Positions 12,008 through 23,440 of a stretch of DNA of 64,000 nt are shown in pieces. Source of the stretch: Heterodera schachtii (taxonomy: Eukaryota; Nematoda; Chromadorea; Rhabditida; Heteroderidae); assembly GCA_023374025.1 (NCBI GenBank), contig SIJG01000098.1:62001-126000 (forward strand), read 5' to 3'. Positions within the stretch are counted from its first letter, which is position 1; each line of letters opens with the position of its first letter. The notes beneath the pieces were generated by a model. The model saw nothing but the letters and a program-made list of their open reading frames with translations. It searched no databases and had not been told where the DNA came from. The position numbers were made by a program, and so were the translations under genes.

Positions 12008-12110
12008 AAGGCATTTTTATACTAAAATATTAGCGTAGCGCTCCAACCCTTCGAGGGTGGGAAAAGTGGGAGTCGGCGTTTGTCGGCTATACATAAATAG
12101 AAAGGCGATT
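12008..12110 (-). promoter_or_regulatory. Promoter region of F-box-like gene C
   Basis: Reading leftward, CCCTCGAAGGGTTGGAGCGCTACGC is followed by AATATTTTAGTATAAAAATG (TATA-like) and then gene C. The same block occurs without a gene body at 17095-17215 and 37090-37230, which marks it as a conserved promoter module. Confidence 0.55.
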
Positions 12111-12685
12111 CATGCGTCGAATGTCTTCCCCAAACCATTGCATGAGAGCATTTTGGCACTTGGTGAAACTGCCGACACATTTGTCTTGGACAGAAATTGG
12201 ATTTTTGAAATGCGAAGTGAAAACGGATGGATTTAAGAGATTACGGATGATAAAGTGTTTGGTAAATTAGCATTTTTCTTGCTGATATTTATTTGTAATT
12301 GTCCCTTATAACTATTTTGAAGCAATTTCGCTAAATGTTCTGATTTCCGACCCCAAAATCTGATATTTTGAGCCCGGTGTTGATTATGAAAATTTTCGAT
12401 CATATCCCTGGGTTAATCCCAAAAAAAAAAATTAAAATTCAATTTTGTAACTTTTTTTCTGTCTTAGTTAGCATCGCTTAAAACAAAGGGTTCTCTTTTT
12501 CACTTTTGGCGTCAAATCAATTAAAAATCTTCAGTTTATTGGCCATAATCAAAAAAGCATGCAAATAAATACACATTTATTTGTATATTCGAACGAAAGA
12601 ATCAACAATAAGCATTTGTGATGAGAGGAAATAAGCTCTAAAATCCGTTTCCAATTATGTGAGATCGGTCATTTCTCAAATATAA

Positions 12686-14009
12686 TTAATTCGTCTTCCG
12701 CGCAATCCGACGATATTTCGATGCTTTGACCCGCTTTTTCTTTTTCTTCGTCGGCAAGAAGCCATAAGGCCTAAAATTAAATACAATTTGAATTGGGTGA
12801 ATTGAATTATCTTTTACAAATTACCCAATCGAAGTTTTGCCACCCCACAAACTGAATTGGACAGTGTTCAAATTGTCGTCCCAAATTTCGTCGTTTTCCC
12901 ATTGAATCGCCGCCGCCTTTTCATTAATTGGGCATCGCTTCAACAGCCATTTTTTAGTGAATTCATAGCCATTTTCGTCAACCAGTAAAAATTTAAGCTT
13001 TTCTTGGGTCCGTTCGTTCACCGATTCAAATGGCTCAATTGGTGTTGAATCATAAAGTTCAAGTCGAATTTTGTAGCTGACAGAAGTGGTGGCACGGAGA
13101 AATGCCTAAAAAAAAGGAAGCGTAAATCAAAAGCAATCAATCAATTAGGCGTTTAATGAATAGAGCCACCTCTTTGAAATTGTTGATCCAATCTAAGTCT
13201 TCTTCTTGGTTAAATTCTTCGCAAAACAATCGCTTTGGTTGACCATTTTTGCTCGGAGTGTGAAGCCATTTGGTCAAAGCTTGGCCAGCAGTTGCATTTG
13301 GTCCATTATCAGCAATTCCATCGGGGAACAGAAGACCAGAATTGATTGAATTCAATTGATCAAGATCAGTAAGCAGTGTTGGTGAAATGCGGCGACGAAA
13401 ATTGTCCAAATGATAGACATTCGGTAAGTCCAAATGGCGAATATTTGTCGCAAAAATTGGCAAAATTTGACGGGCCAAAACATCCCACATCTGCTGTTCC
13501 TCTTCTTCAGTTTCGTATGAATGCCAGAAGTTCAAATTGGTGCCTTTTCTGTCCCAAATTTGCTTGTTTGAACGGAGAAATGTGATCACGGAATCGTCAA
13601 TGTAACTGAAGAAATATAAAAATGCATTAACTTAATACACATAGATTATTTATTTTATTACGCAATCTGAAGGTCCTTAAAACGGATTTTGTTGGGCAGC
13701 GGACGGTCCGGCAACGGAAAACCAATCCATTTGTCATCGATCTGTACAGACAGTGTCGGTTCTGGTCCAATGCCCTTGCGAATTGCGATACATCTCCAAA
13801 TTGTAAATTTCGTAGTTTTGTCATCAAAATGCGCGTCCACCAAAACATCGAAACGGTCGGAAAGTAACGCCATTTTGAGTCCGAGTTGGGGACGGTCAAA
13901 AGATGGGAAAATGTCCATCCAAACGTCGCTACAAAGCCAACTGAAACATGGAAAAGAATTGGGTAAATTAAAATTTAATTTTTTAAAGATTTCCTTACCG
14001 TTGATTCAT
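12686..14009 (-). CDS. F-box-like protein, subfamily 1 (gene D, intact, basic C-terminus)
   Basis: Exons 14009-13999, 13940-13662, 13605-13170, 13105-12825 and 12770-12686 give 1092 nt, 363 aa, open throughout. The N-terminus MNQRWLCSDVWMDIFPSFDRP is F-box-like. Exon 3 reads YIDDSVITFLRSNKQIWD and later GQALTKWLHTPSKNGQ; exon 4 has KKWLLKRCPI and WDDNLNTVQFSLW. The last exon is odd: where the sister genes read an acidic tail (PLSPPAEEEKEE), D is shifted by an indel and reads the same kind of sequence in another frame as PTKKKKKRVKASKYRRIARK, a strongly basic, nuclear-signal-like tail. Function inferred only from the F-box-like fold and family. Confidence 0.85.
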
Positions 14010-14187
14010 TTTTGTGATTTAATTTCACACTTTTGCCGTTTTCCAATTGATTAATGCCAGAACAAATATGTAATTATCTTGAAAAAATTACTTTCTAAAC
14101 AACAAACAAAACATTTTAAATTTTTATAATCACTGAAAACGAACTGAAAACTTTTTACAAACACTTATTGTTTTTCAATGTTTTAGA

Positions 14188-16946
14188 GGTGTACCGACAT
14201 TTCGCCAACTGGACATCTCGCCAACTGACACTTCGCCAACTGGATATCTCGCCAACTAAGCCAAATTCGGACGTTTCGCCAACTCACCCAAAAAATGACA
14301 TTTCGCCAACTAAACCAAATTCGGACGTTTCGCCAACTAAGCTAAATTCGGACGTTTCGCCAACTGACATTTTGCCAAAAACATTCATTTCGCCAAATAG
14401 CCATAATATAAACATATGAGAAAAAATAAACGAAACTATTTCTTTTTCATCAAACATATCATTTCTTTCACTTCCTTTTTTGTGTTTAAGTTTTTAGAAT
14501 TCTTTTCTACCTAAACAAAAAGGATTTTCAGATTCTAGTAAGAAATGCCAACTGTACGTGAAATACTTGAGAGTCTGCAAAAGCCAATTAAAAGGCCCCG
14601 AATTCCAGCAAATGAAGACAGCGTACTGAATGTAGAGAGGACGCCCACAGAACAACAAATGGAAGGCGCTTCGACCAGCAACGTTTTGAACGTCGCTGAA
14701 AGCGATGATGAAGAAAATTGTGAGCCTGTTCAATTCCAACGTGGCGAAACAATCCGAGGAGCGCTTTGTCTTTGGCACCAAGGTGTGAATAGTTTTTTTG
14801 ATTTTTTATTTACTTATTTTTCAGGCTTTCGCTTTCTCAAAATCAGAAAAGATGGCAGCTGGTTCAGGTGCGAACAGCGCAATTGTCCAGCGACAGCCAA
14901 ATTGGAAGACAACGATTTGATGACAGGCATTTTGGGCCCAAAATCACATCACCATGGTTGCGCACCATCGCGTTATGATGCAGAGACGAAACGAAATCTG
15001 ATGAAGCGCATGGTCAAGGAGGAGCCAAAAAAGAAACCATCTCAACTGCGCTCACAAACTCGGACGGACGTCGACGATGAAGTCTTCGAATTGCTCGGCA
15101 CCAATGAAGCGCTCGACCGAATGACGAACAGGTAGAAAACAAATTCACTCAAGTAATGGTAAAACATTACTAGAGCAAAGAACAAATTTGTGGGCAAAAT
15201 TAACTGCGCCGACCCACTGAAAATCCAAATTCCGCCTGGTCTTTTGATAAAGAATGGTGAGTCCGTCCTCATTTATGACAGTCGTGGAGTGAGGACTGGA
15301 CAATCTGATGTCGTCCTGATTTTCAGCCATAGCAAGGCATGCTACCTTTACCTATTTCCTTTTTTTAAATCAGCTTAATTTCAGCTGTTGTCAGTGCTCA
15401 AACAGAATCGTCGGTGGAGCCTCGACGGCACATTTCGAAGTGCGCCAAAGCCGTGGATGCAGGTGTTCGTCATCGGCTGTTACGTGAACAATCGGATGGT
15501 CGTCGCGGCTCAAGCCTTACTGCCTGGTAAAGCTTCTAAGTATTACACAGAAGTCCTTCAACAGCTGAAGCGTGCAATTGAACCAGTCCTTCCCATAAAA
15601 GGCAACAAAAATACAGCAAAACGCCTTCACTAATAATTGATTTAGTGATGACTGACTTCGAGAACGGAATGCTGAAAGCGATGCGCCATGTCTTCCCGTC
15701 ATGCGAACGCTCGGGCTGCAACTTCCACATGGCGCAAGCGGTGTTCCGAAAAGCCAGAAGCATGGGCATTTTTAATTTGTTGAACGAAGATGACGACGAA
15801 GGACCGGTTCAAAGGAAATCCGTTCACAAAACATTCAGGTGTCTTTCATTAGCTTATGTATATTTATTTGTTTTTTCAAAATCAGATCAGTTCTCTCTTT
15901 GGCACTCATTCCGCCACTTTACGTTCGGCGCGCTTTTTCAACTATTGTCAGCGCGGCACCGCTTGGAGTTCAAGGATGGCTGGTTTATTTTGCCAAAACC
16001 TACATTGGCACCACTCAATTCGAGATTGATCGCGGGGCGGAGGCATTTGAACCGCATGCTGATGTCGGACACTTCCTTCTGCGTCGCACTCGAAGCACAA
16101 CTCGTAAATGCACCTATTCTGTCATGAAATTTATGAAATTTTTTTCAATTTTAGCTTCAGTGTGTCCCAGGCATCCATAATGACAGGCAGTGGACCAATA
16201 CAATTCGGACTGCATTCGCCACAACCTTCAACTCCAACCATTCCATTGTCAGAAGAAAGCAGCTTACAGCTTATTCGACGCTGGGAACATGATATTGTCC
16301 GTCCTCCGCGCTTCCCGATATCGTTTTGGAATGTGCACATCAGGGTTCAAATGGCGCTTGAACGAACGAATAACGGCATGGAGGCCGCACATGGCCAATT
16401 CGCAGTATAAAATATACTTTCAGAAAAACATTAATTTTTGATAATTCAGCGTGAACTCAACCATCATCCATCATTGAGTGACTTCATTACTGCATTCACA
16501 AGGGATATCGACAAACAGTTGGACATCGGCCGCGCAGAACAGCTCCAGAAAAGCACCAAACGACGACAACGGTACATAATCAAAGAACAAAATGTGGTGC
16601 GGATCCTTGACGAGGCCGACTTTGAATCGGAAGAAGGATTGACAAATTCTTTGCACCTGCTCGGGCTCGTGATGCAAGGCTTTGTGGAGGGACTTCACAT
16701 CCGTGGAAATACTAATTTAAGACGAGTTGGCGAAATTAGTTGGCGAAATGTCTGATTTTGGCTGAGTTGGCGAAATGAATGTTTTTGGCTTAGTTGGCGA
16801 AACGTCAGGTTGGCGAGATGTCAGTTGGCAAGATGACCAGTTGGCGAAATGTCAGTTGGCGAAATGTCATTTTCTGGGTGAGTTGGCGAAACGTCCGAAT
16901 TTGGCTTAGTTGGCCAAATGTCCAGTTGGCGAAATGTCATGGAGCC
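14188..16946 (+). mobile_element. Complete MULE transposon with tandem-phrase terminal repeats
   Basis: Perfect 8-bp direct repeats GTTTTAGA lie at 14180-14187 and 16947-16954. The ends read GGTGTACCGACATTTCGCC (left) and, in complement, GGCTCCATGACATTTCGCC (right). Each end is extended by about 200 bp of tandem phrases of the type TTTCGCCAACTGACA in opposite orientation. The interior carries one transposase gene. Size 2759 bp. Confidence 0.92.
14545..16755 (+). CDS. MULE transposase (FLYWCH zinc finger plus DDE core)
   Basis: Exons 14545-14782, 14825-15131, 15174-15336, 15385-15601, 15646-15838 and 15886 onward are phase-consistent; the stretch 16010-16290 could not be spliced with certainty, and the last exon is about 16450-16755. 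A FLYWCH-type finger (GSWFRCEQRNCPATAKL...HHHGCAP) precedes the MULE core. Catalytic Asp 1 is in WSLDGTFRSAPKPW, Asp 2 in VMTDFENGMLKA followed by GCNFHMAQ, and Glu in ERTNNGMEAAHGQF. Two introns appear to use GC donors (AAG|GCATGC at 15337 and AAAG|GCAACA at 15602). The stop codon lies in the right terminal repeat. All triad residues are present, so the element may be recent; activity is not shown. Confidence 0.85.
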
Positions 16947-17069
16947 GTTTTAGATTCTTACAATTAGACCTTTTCCATTTTTTTAATCTCCCAATTCTGA
17001 TGGTCAGTCAACAATTGAGCAAAAGAAATGCCGAAAATCAGAAAAAAAAGAGAGAATAAACGTACAGAA

Positions 17070-17215
17070 TTTCTGAAGACATTTGCAGCAACAAAATAAC
17101 TGGAAATGGACGAATGAATGAATGGAATCAGGAAGTGGGGAAGAAAAAAGGCATTTTTATACTAAAAATTTGCCTAGCAATTTGGGGTGGGAAAAGTCTG
17201 ATTGTGAGTCGGGCG
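17070..17215 (-). pseudogene. Orphan promoter and first exon of subfamily-2 F-box-like gene
   Basis: On the minus strand a TAGTATAAAAATGCC TATA-like block is followed by ATGTCTTCAGAAATTCTGTAC, equal to the MSSE start and donor of gene C. No further exons follow; instead there is the MULE flank. The upstream part matches 12000-12110 and 37090-37230. Confidence 0.6.
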
Positions 17216-17375
17216 TTTGTCGGATTTAAAAGGAATGGGTCTTTTGACGCGAATGCCATTCTCTATGTAATATTTTGTATAAAAAACCCTTATCGTATCA
17301 TCTCCTTTTATCCTCCCCCCAGATGGCACTTTGCGACCTCTTCAGGAAGCGGAGCAATTTGGGGTGGGAAAGTCC

Positions 17376-17746
17376 GGAACAGGACGGTTCGGTGCCAGCC
17401 CAAGTTTTGGACTATAACTTTTTTCTTTGCCAACCAAATCCAACATTCTTGGTATCATTCGAAAGCCCTTCAGATGCTCTATTAGCCTGCAAAATTCCAA
17501 AAAAATTTGTTCAGTATAAAAAAAGTACGAGTCAAAAAAAAAGTTGGAAAATTTGGTTTTTTGAACTCTACTGACCATAACTTTTTTTGAACCTTAACGA
17601 AATTTTTCCAAATTTTGCAGGCTAATAGAGAACACTTAGGGCTATCGAAGGATACCAAGATTGTTAGATTTGGTCAACAATGAAAAAAGTTGTAGTCCAA
17701 AACTTGGGCTGGAACCGAAACGTCTGGCACCGAACCGTCCCCTACC
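17376..17746. mobile_element. Foldback element with GGACGGTTCGGTGCCAGCCC ends
   Basis: Left GGACGGTTCGGTGCCAGCCC and a right end that is its partial complement (GGCACCGAACCGTCC) enclose inverted arms with AACTTTTTTCTTTGCCAACC and AGGCTAATAGAG, as in 7165-7549. A clear target duplication was not found. Confidence 0.6.
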
Positions 17747-18440
17747 GGGGAAAGTCGGAGTCGGCGTTTGTCGAGTATAAAAAGGAATGGGTCTTTTGAT
17801 ACGAATGCCATCTCTATGTCATATTTTGTATAAAAAACCTTTATTTACCACTAAAAATTACAAAAAAAAAAAATTTATAGAGAAAATACCTCGGTAATAT
17901 TTCCGTTGGTACCTCACATTTTTTGAAAAAAAATTTTATTTTCAAAAGAAAACGTATTTCTGGGAGTTTTCGGGGTCGCTGAACACGAATAGAGCATCCA
18001 TCTCGACCAATTTCGAACCCGGACTCGAGTTCGAACAAAAAGTCGAAGTGCGCACAGATTTGTGCTGAATTCTAAGAATTGGAGTAAAGTTTAAAAATCG
18101 AACTCAAAATCGCAATTGGCTTGAAATGAAGCCGATTAAATATGCGGAGAGAGAGGAAATGTTTTACTGTATTTCTCATCGAACAATTACAGTACAGTAC
18201 AGTACATCTAACCAATGTATCTAGCCAAAAAGGTATGCAATTTAGCACTATTTACAATTAGTAAAAATATTTACCCAAATAAAATTTATTTTCGCTTTTT
18301 TTCTCATCATAAAAAACTCATTATCAATTCATTCACATTTTTTAATCGTCCATAAGCGCCAACCGCCACTAACGATGGAATTGTACATCCAAAAATGAAT
18401 CATACATCCACTGGGCTATTATCGCTATAAGCGATCGGTT
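17747..18440. other. Repeat-rich spacer upstream of the astacin gene
   Basis: It holds a partial TTCGAACCCGGACTCGAGTTCG module (17970-18040), a CAGTACAGTACAGTAC run (18190-18206) and AT-rich DNA. No credible coding region is seen. Confidence 0.6.
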
Positions 18441-18610
18441 TATCCCATCCCCCGCCCTGGTGGGCTGGTGGCTTTTGCCTGTGGGCTGTGTGCGGTGCGG
18501 CGGTGTGCTGCCCGCCCATTGGCCGCGCCGCTTCTGTCCGCAGGGACCGCCCATTTTGGCACGGCCGACCACCGCATTTAAGCGCTGCTAGGCCAGCGAG
18601 AAATCATTCA
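18440..18610 (+). promoter_or_regulatory. GC-rich block, candidate promoter of the astacin gene
   Basis: A sharp GC-rich island (GCGGTGCGGCGGTGTGCTGC, ATTGGCCGCGCC) stands out from the AT-rich surroundings and is followed by CATTTAAGCGCTGC, about 220 bp before the first ATG. Position and composition suggest a promoter; no direct evidence. Confidence 0.35.
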
Positions 18611-18806
18611 ATTCCAAAAAATTTATTAGCTCTAATCAAAAAGCACAAAACTAAAATAGGACAGAAATAGGAAAAGCCAAATAAAAAAGGATTTTTAATT
18701 GGACAGCAATTAGAAAAAAAATTAACGATTTAATTTAGGAGTTTATTTCTTTTTCCTCAATTTCTAATCCGGCAAATTCTTCAAAACAATCAGCTTCTCA
18801 TTCTAC

Positions 18807-21800
18807 ATGAACAAGTGGTTAGCACTTGTGTAAGTGTTAATTGTCGGCACAAATTCGTAATTGAATGAGGAAATTAAAGTGCCCCATAAATTTTGATCAA
18901 TGATCATCAATAACGATTCAAATGCTTTCAATTGGTCCAAATAATTAAAATAAACTAATTAATTAAACGTTGTTAAACGGGAAATCTGATCAGATTTTTG
19001 ACTTTCTGCATTGTTGTTTAGTGTGTTGATCGCCCTGATCAGTGCGCTGGATAGCGCTGTTCTGCGACAACAGCGCTCGGTGAAAGCGGAAAATGCACCG
19101 AAAGCGGAGCAAAAGGAAAAGCGAGGTAAATGAGGAATTAAAAAAATAATTAAATTTTATAATTGATTTAGAAACTGCGGACGTGGACGACCATGGAAAG
19201 TTGGACAAAATCCAAGGATCGGATACGCAAAATTGGGACAAATGTGAACCGATTGAAAACGGAACAACAAACATTAGACTGGACAAAGGCTGCAAAAAGT
19301 TTGTACAAATTTTTATGGATATTTTAATTTATAAAAAATTGAATTAATATTAGTCATCTGATCTGTTACCCGAGCAAATTGGCCAAAAATTTTGGAAATT
19401 GGAAAGCCAATGGACGGATGAGAGTTGCAAAGGTGGACTTGCAGGAATTGAGCAAGAAATGTGCCGAAAATGATGGGCCTAATCAGAGCAACGGCGGATG
19501 GCACGGCTTAATGATTGCCAAACAAAGTGACGGGCAATTGGAATTCCAATCATCCCTCAGGCGAGTGCTTTTCCGGTTTAATTATCCATTTTTTAGTTAA
19601 ATTAACATTTTAGCGCCAATTTATCCGGCAAATTGGGCACGGAATTCTTCAGCGATGCTGACTTTTTGGAGCTCAATTTCACCAAAGGTCCAATCTCATA
19701 AATAATATTTTTTTTTCATTTTGTATTATTTGGTACAGTAATGTATGCGTGGTACTGTAGATTTAGCGATTTGCATTTAGGTACTATTCACAATTAAAAG
19801 CATCGTTGTGAATCGACAATTTTTTTTTCATCTATGAAAAGTAATAAGGACAGCTCAATATAGTACAGTACCTTTCGCACGCTACTGTATCTGATTAAAA
19901 AATACAGTACTCTGATGCATTTTCCGCTTACTTTTGCAGCACTTATGCAGCAAAATGGGCCACTTTCAGCAGCTAAATTTGACGAGGCACTTCCGCTTGG
20001 CGCATTCATCAAAGATTTTAAAGGGATGGCATTGCGCATTGTGGCATTGGAACTTACCAAGGGCATTGGACAAATGCATGGGACCAAAATGTGCAAAACA
20101 ATGGTGGGTATACTGTAATGAGGGTACATATTTCACTCTACTTGTGCTAGTGGGTATACTGTAATGAGGGTACATATTTCACTCAACTTAATTGATAGGT
20201 GGTTTTTTCCAATTCTTATGTTTGTGGGATGGTTACTGTATTCCCAATGTGTCGGGTGGTACTGTATGTTTGAAAAATCCCTTTATTGAGCAACACTTTG
20301 ATTGTTTTGGACATTTTCAAAATATTCATATTATTAAGTGTGATGATGATACTACAATTGCGCCCTCAACGACGCGCATGGTTGGTAATTAATTCCTGTT
20401 TTAAATGAATTCAGCAGGCGGTAGTGCCGGGGAAAATGTTTTTCAAAATTTTAAAATTGATTGAATTTTCAAAACAGCTTCTGCCCCCAACCGGGACAGG
20501 GAACTTTTCGGGTTGAAAAACCGGGACCTTGGTACTCAGTTGTCCGCTACCAGGGCCCGGTCCCGCTTCACTCTAGTCCAAATTGCTAATGTCAGCTTTT
20601 GAGAGAGAGAGAGGCAGGTGGCTGGCTGTCCTAAAAATTAGAAATTTCTCCATTTTTTTTATAAATTTTATTTTAGCCTCCAATCCCCGCACCGAAGGCG
20701 TCAAACATTGACCATTTGGGCATAAATTGTACACAAATTGAATTTGCCGACAGTATGCCACAGTTTTGGCTGAATCTGACCGCCCGTCCCTATTCCATTG
20801 CGTGCGAACAATTCGAGGCGCCATTTAATCGCGAAACAATGTTCAATAAGTCTCCGACCGGCGATGTTTTTTTTGATGCCTGCCAAAAGGTGCCAACAGC
20901 ACCGAACTGCGACAGGTCATTAATTTATCGGGGCTGTCAAAAATATGCAAATGCATTTTTTTTCTTGGCTTCTACGTAGCCTAATTAGTAGGAAAAATAT
21001 CTTCTTTTTGGTATTTGCGAATAAAAGTCGGGCTTTATATTTGCATATTTTGCCATTTTTCGTCAAATATTTCCGATTATAAAAAAATTTGATACAATTG
21101 CAAAAACAGCTGATAAATTTATGAGGAATAAAAATTTTAAATTAATTTTACACCCCTAATTTTAAAGTTTTTTTTAATGCATGTTTGGTGCATATTTTGC
21201 CATTTTGAAGTTTTTCAGAATTCCGATTTTTCCCTTTTTTTTGAAAGCGGAGTAATTTGGTCAAATTTTTTTTAAAACTTTTGACTTTTTTTGTTACAAA
21301 ATTTGCCACTCCAAAATTTTATTTTATTTTTTAATATTGGTTTTTTTTAATTTAAAAATGAAAAACAAATTTAAATTTAGAAAAAATGAACTGGTCGTCT
21401 GTTACAAAAGGAAAAGCCAAACGGCGGTGATCAACAAAGAAATTGGCAAAATTTGCCAAGAACATCTCAAAATCGGGCACCAAAAGGCGCACGGATTCCG
21501 CATCCGTTTGTGTACGCACCGTGAAGCGGAAAAGCAACGGATCATTGTCGAATCCGTGTTGGACTTTTCATTCACGGATGAAATGTACATTAATTAAAAA
21601 ATTAAAACCAATTGGAACAAATATGATGGAAAATTCCCTGCGGCAATTAGTGGCATTAGGCTAAAATTAATATTATTCAATTCATTTTGAGAATAATTAA
21701 ATGAAAATAAATTAAGCAAATTAGACAATTGCCGTTTTGAATTTAATCATATTATTAAATAAAATATAAATTAAATTGAATTACGCTTTTTAAGCCACAA

Positions 21801-23392
21801 ATCCAACAAAGGCTTCTCATACAAAGTGGGTGCTATGATTGAGACACTGAAAAGAACGGAGCTTTTTTTCATCAAATTTGGCAATGACAAGCAGCAGCAA
21901 AGTGTTGCGCTTAGTGACGGCAAAGAATTTTCGGCACAATTGGTAATTTATTAAGTTTTGTATATTTTGGCATTTTTTGATGCTTAATGCCTAGCCGCGC
22001 CTTTTTTTTGCCTATGTTTTTTCCATTTTTTTAACTTATTTTATTATGGATTTTCTGAAAATTACATTGATGAAAAACATCCCCCCCCTTTAAGTGAAAA
22101 GAAAAAAATTTAATTATTTGGATTTTAATGTGTTTTTGCCACTTAAAATTGTTGAGACACTATATTAATTATTTAATTAATAATTCCTTAAAGAGACAAA
22201 AATAATTAATAATAAATAACCAATTAAAGAAGCCAATAAATAAATAATTAATTAATTCAATTAAAAAGCAAAAATTAATTAATTAATTAATTTTTGAATT
22301 AAAGAGCTAAAATTAATTAAATGAATTTAAGAGCAAAACAATTGGCACAATTTTGCCTTCAATTGCCTCTGAACCATCATCATCACCAAACAAATACGGA
22401 GGAGCACAATACCGCACAAAACAGCTCCATTTTGTTCCGCCCATTGAAGAATTCCGAATTTTCTTCCAAACTCCATGGCCAATTTTCTCGCAAAGGATCA
22501 CTCGCAAAACGAATTTGCTACCCTATGAAAGCAATCCTAATAAGGTGAATTGATCAACAAAAAAAAATATATATGCAAATCCAAAAAAATCGGGGTCCAA
22601 GGCGCCTGGATCTAAGAAGCCAAGAGAAGCCCGGGCTTTTCGGGACCTGGATTTTTGGCCAAAAAATCTTGTCCATGTTTTACATATAATGCAGGTTTCG
22701 TTGTTTTTTAGAGACCGGAATTTTGAAATGGCTGGGACTCGGAAAATGAACCGGGACGAGTTCAGATTCAGGAACCGGGCTCCCGGTCAAATTCCGGCGG
22801 GACGCCGGTCCCGTCCGGTCTTGTTTTTTCAAAAAAGTTGGACTTTTCTTATTTTTTTAATATTTTACATAGACCGCTCCGAACATATGCGATTTGTTGG
22901 CCAATGACTGTGAGTCGACCCGAGAAATTTTGCTGCAAATTCGAGAAGTGCTGCAGTGCTGTTCGCCATTCAACCCGTTGATCCGCTGCCGTTATAATGT
23001 GCCGAACACTGCTGTGGATAAAGTAATGACTAGGGACCGGATTTGTGTGGATTTCCCATATTTTTTTTTGCACATTCGTTTCGGCCTAAAAACCACTTAA
23101 ATAGTATTTTTAGCTTGGTTTGAAGCTTCTAGGAGCCTTTTTGCTTCCATATTTTTCCATATTTCAGATTTTTGTCCATATTTCCATATTTGACATCCAT
23201 ATTTCGTCATTTTCACAAAAATTCGAAAACAACACCTCTAAAGATGGGAAATTTTTGGAAAATACGCACTAAAATCGAAAAATTTTGGGAAAATTATGAA
23301 AAATTGTGCAAAGAAATTTTCATCAGCAAAATTCGTGTAAAAATGAATTTTTTGCAAAAAATTACAAATTTTTGCTTTTTTTCTAAGTAAAT

Positions 23393-23440
<48 letters not shown>

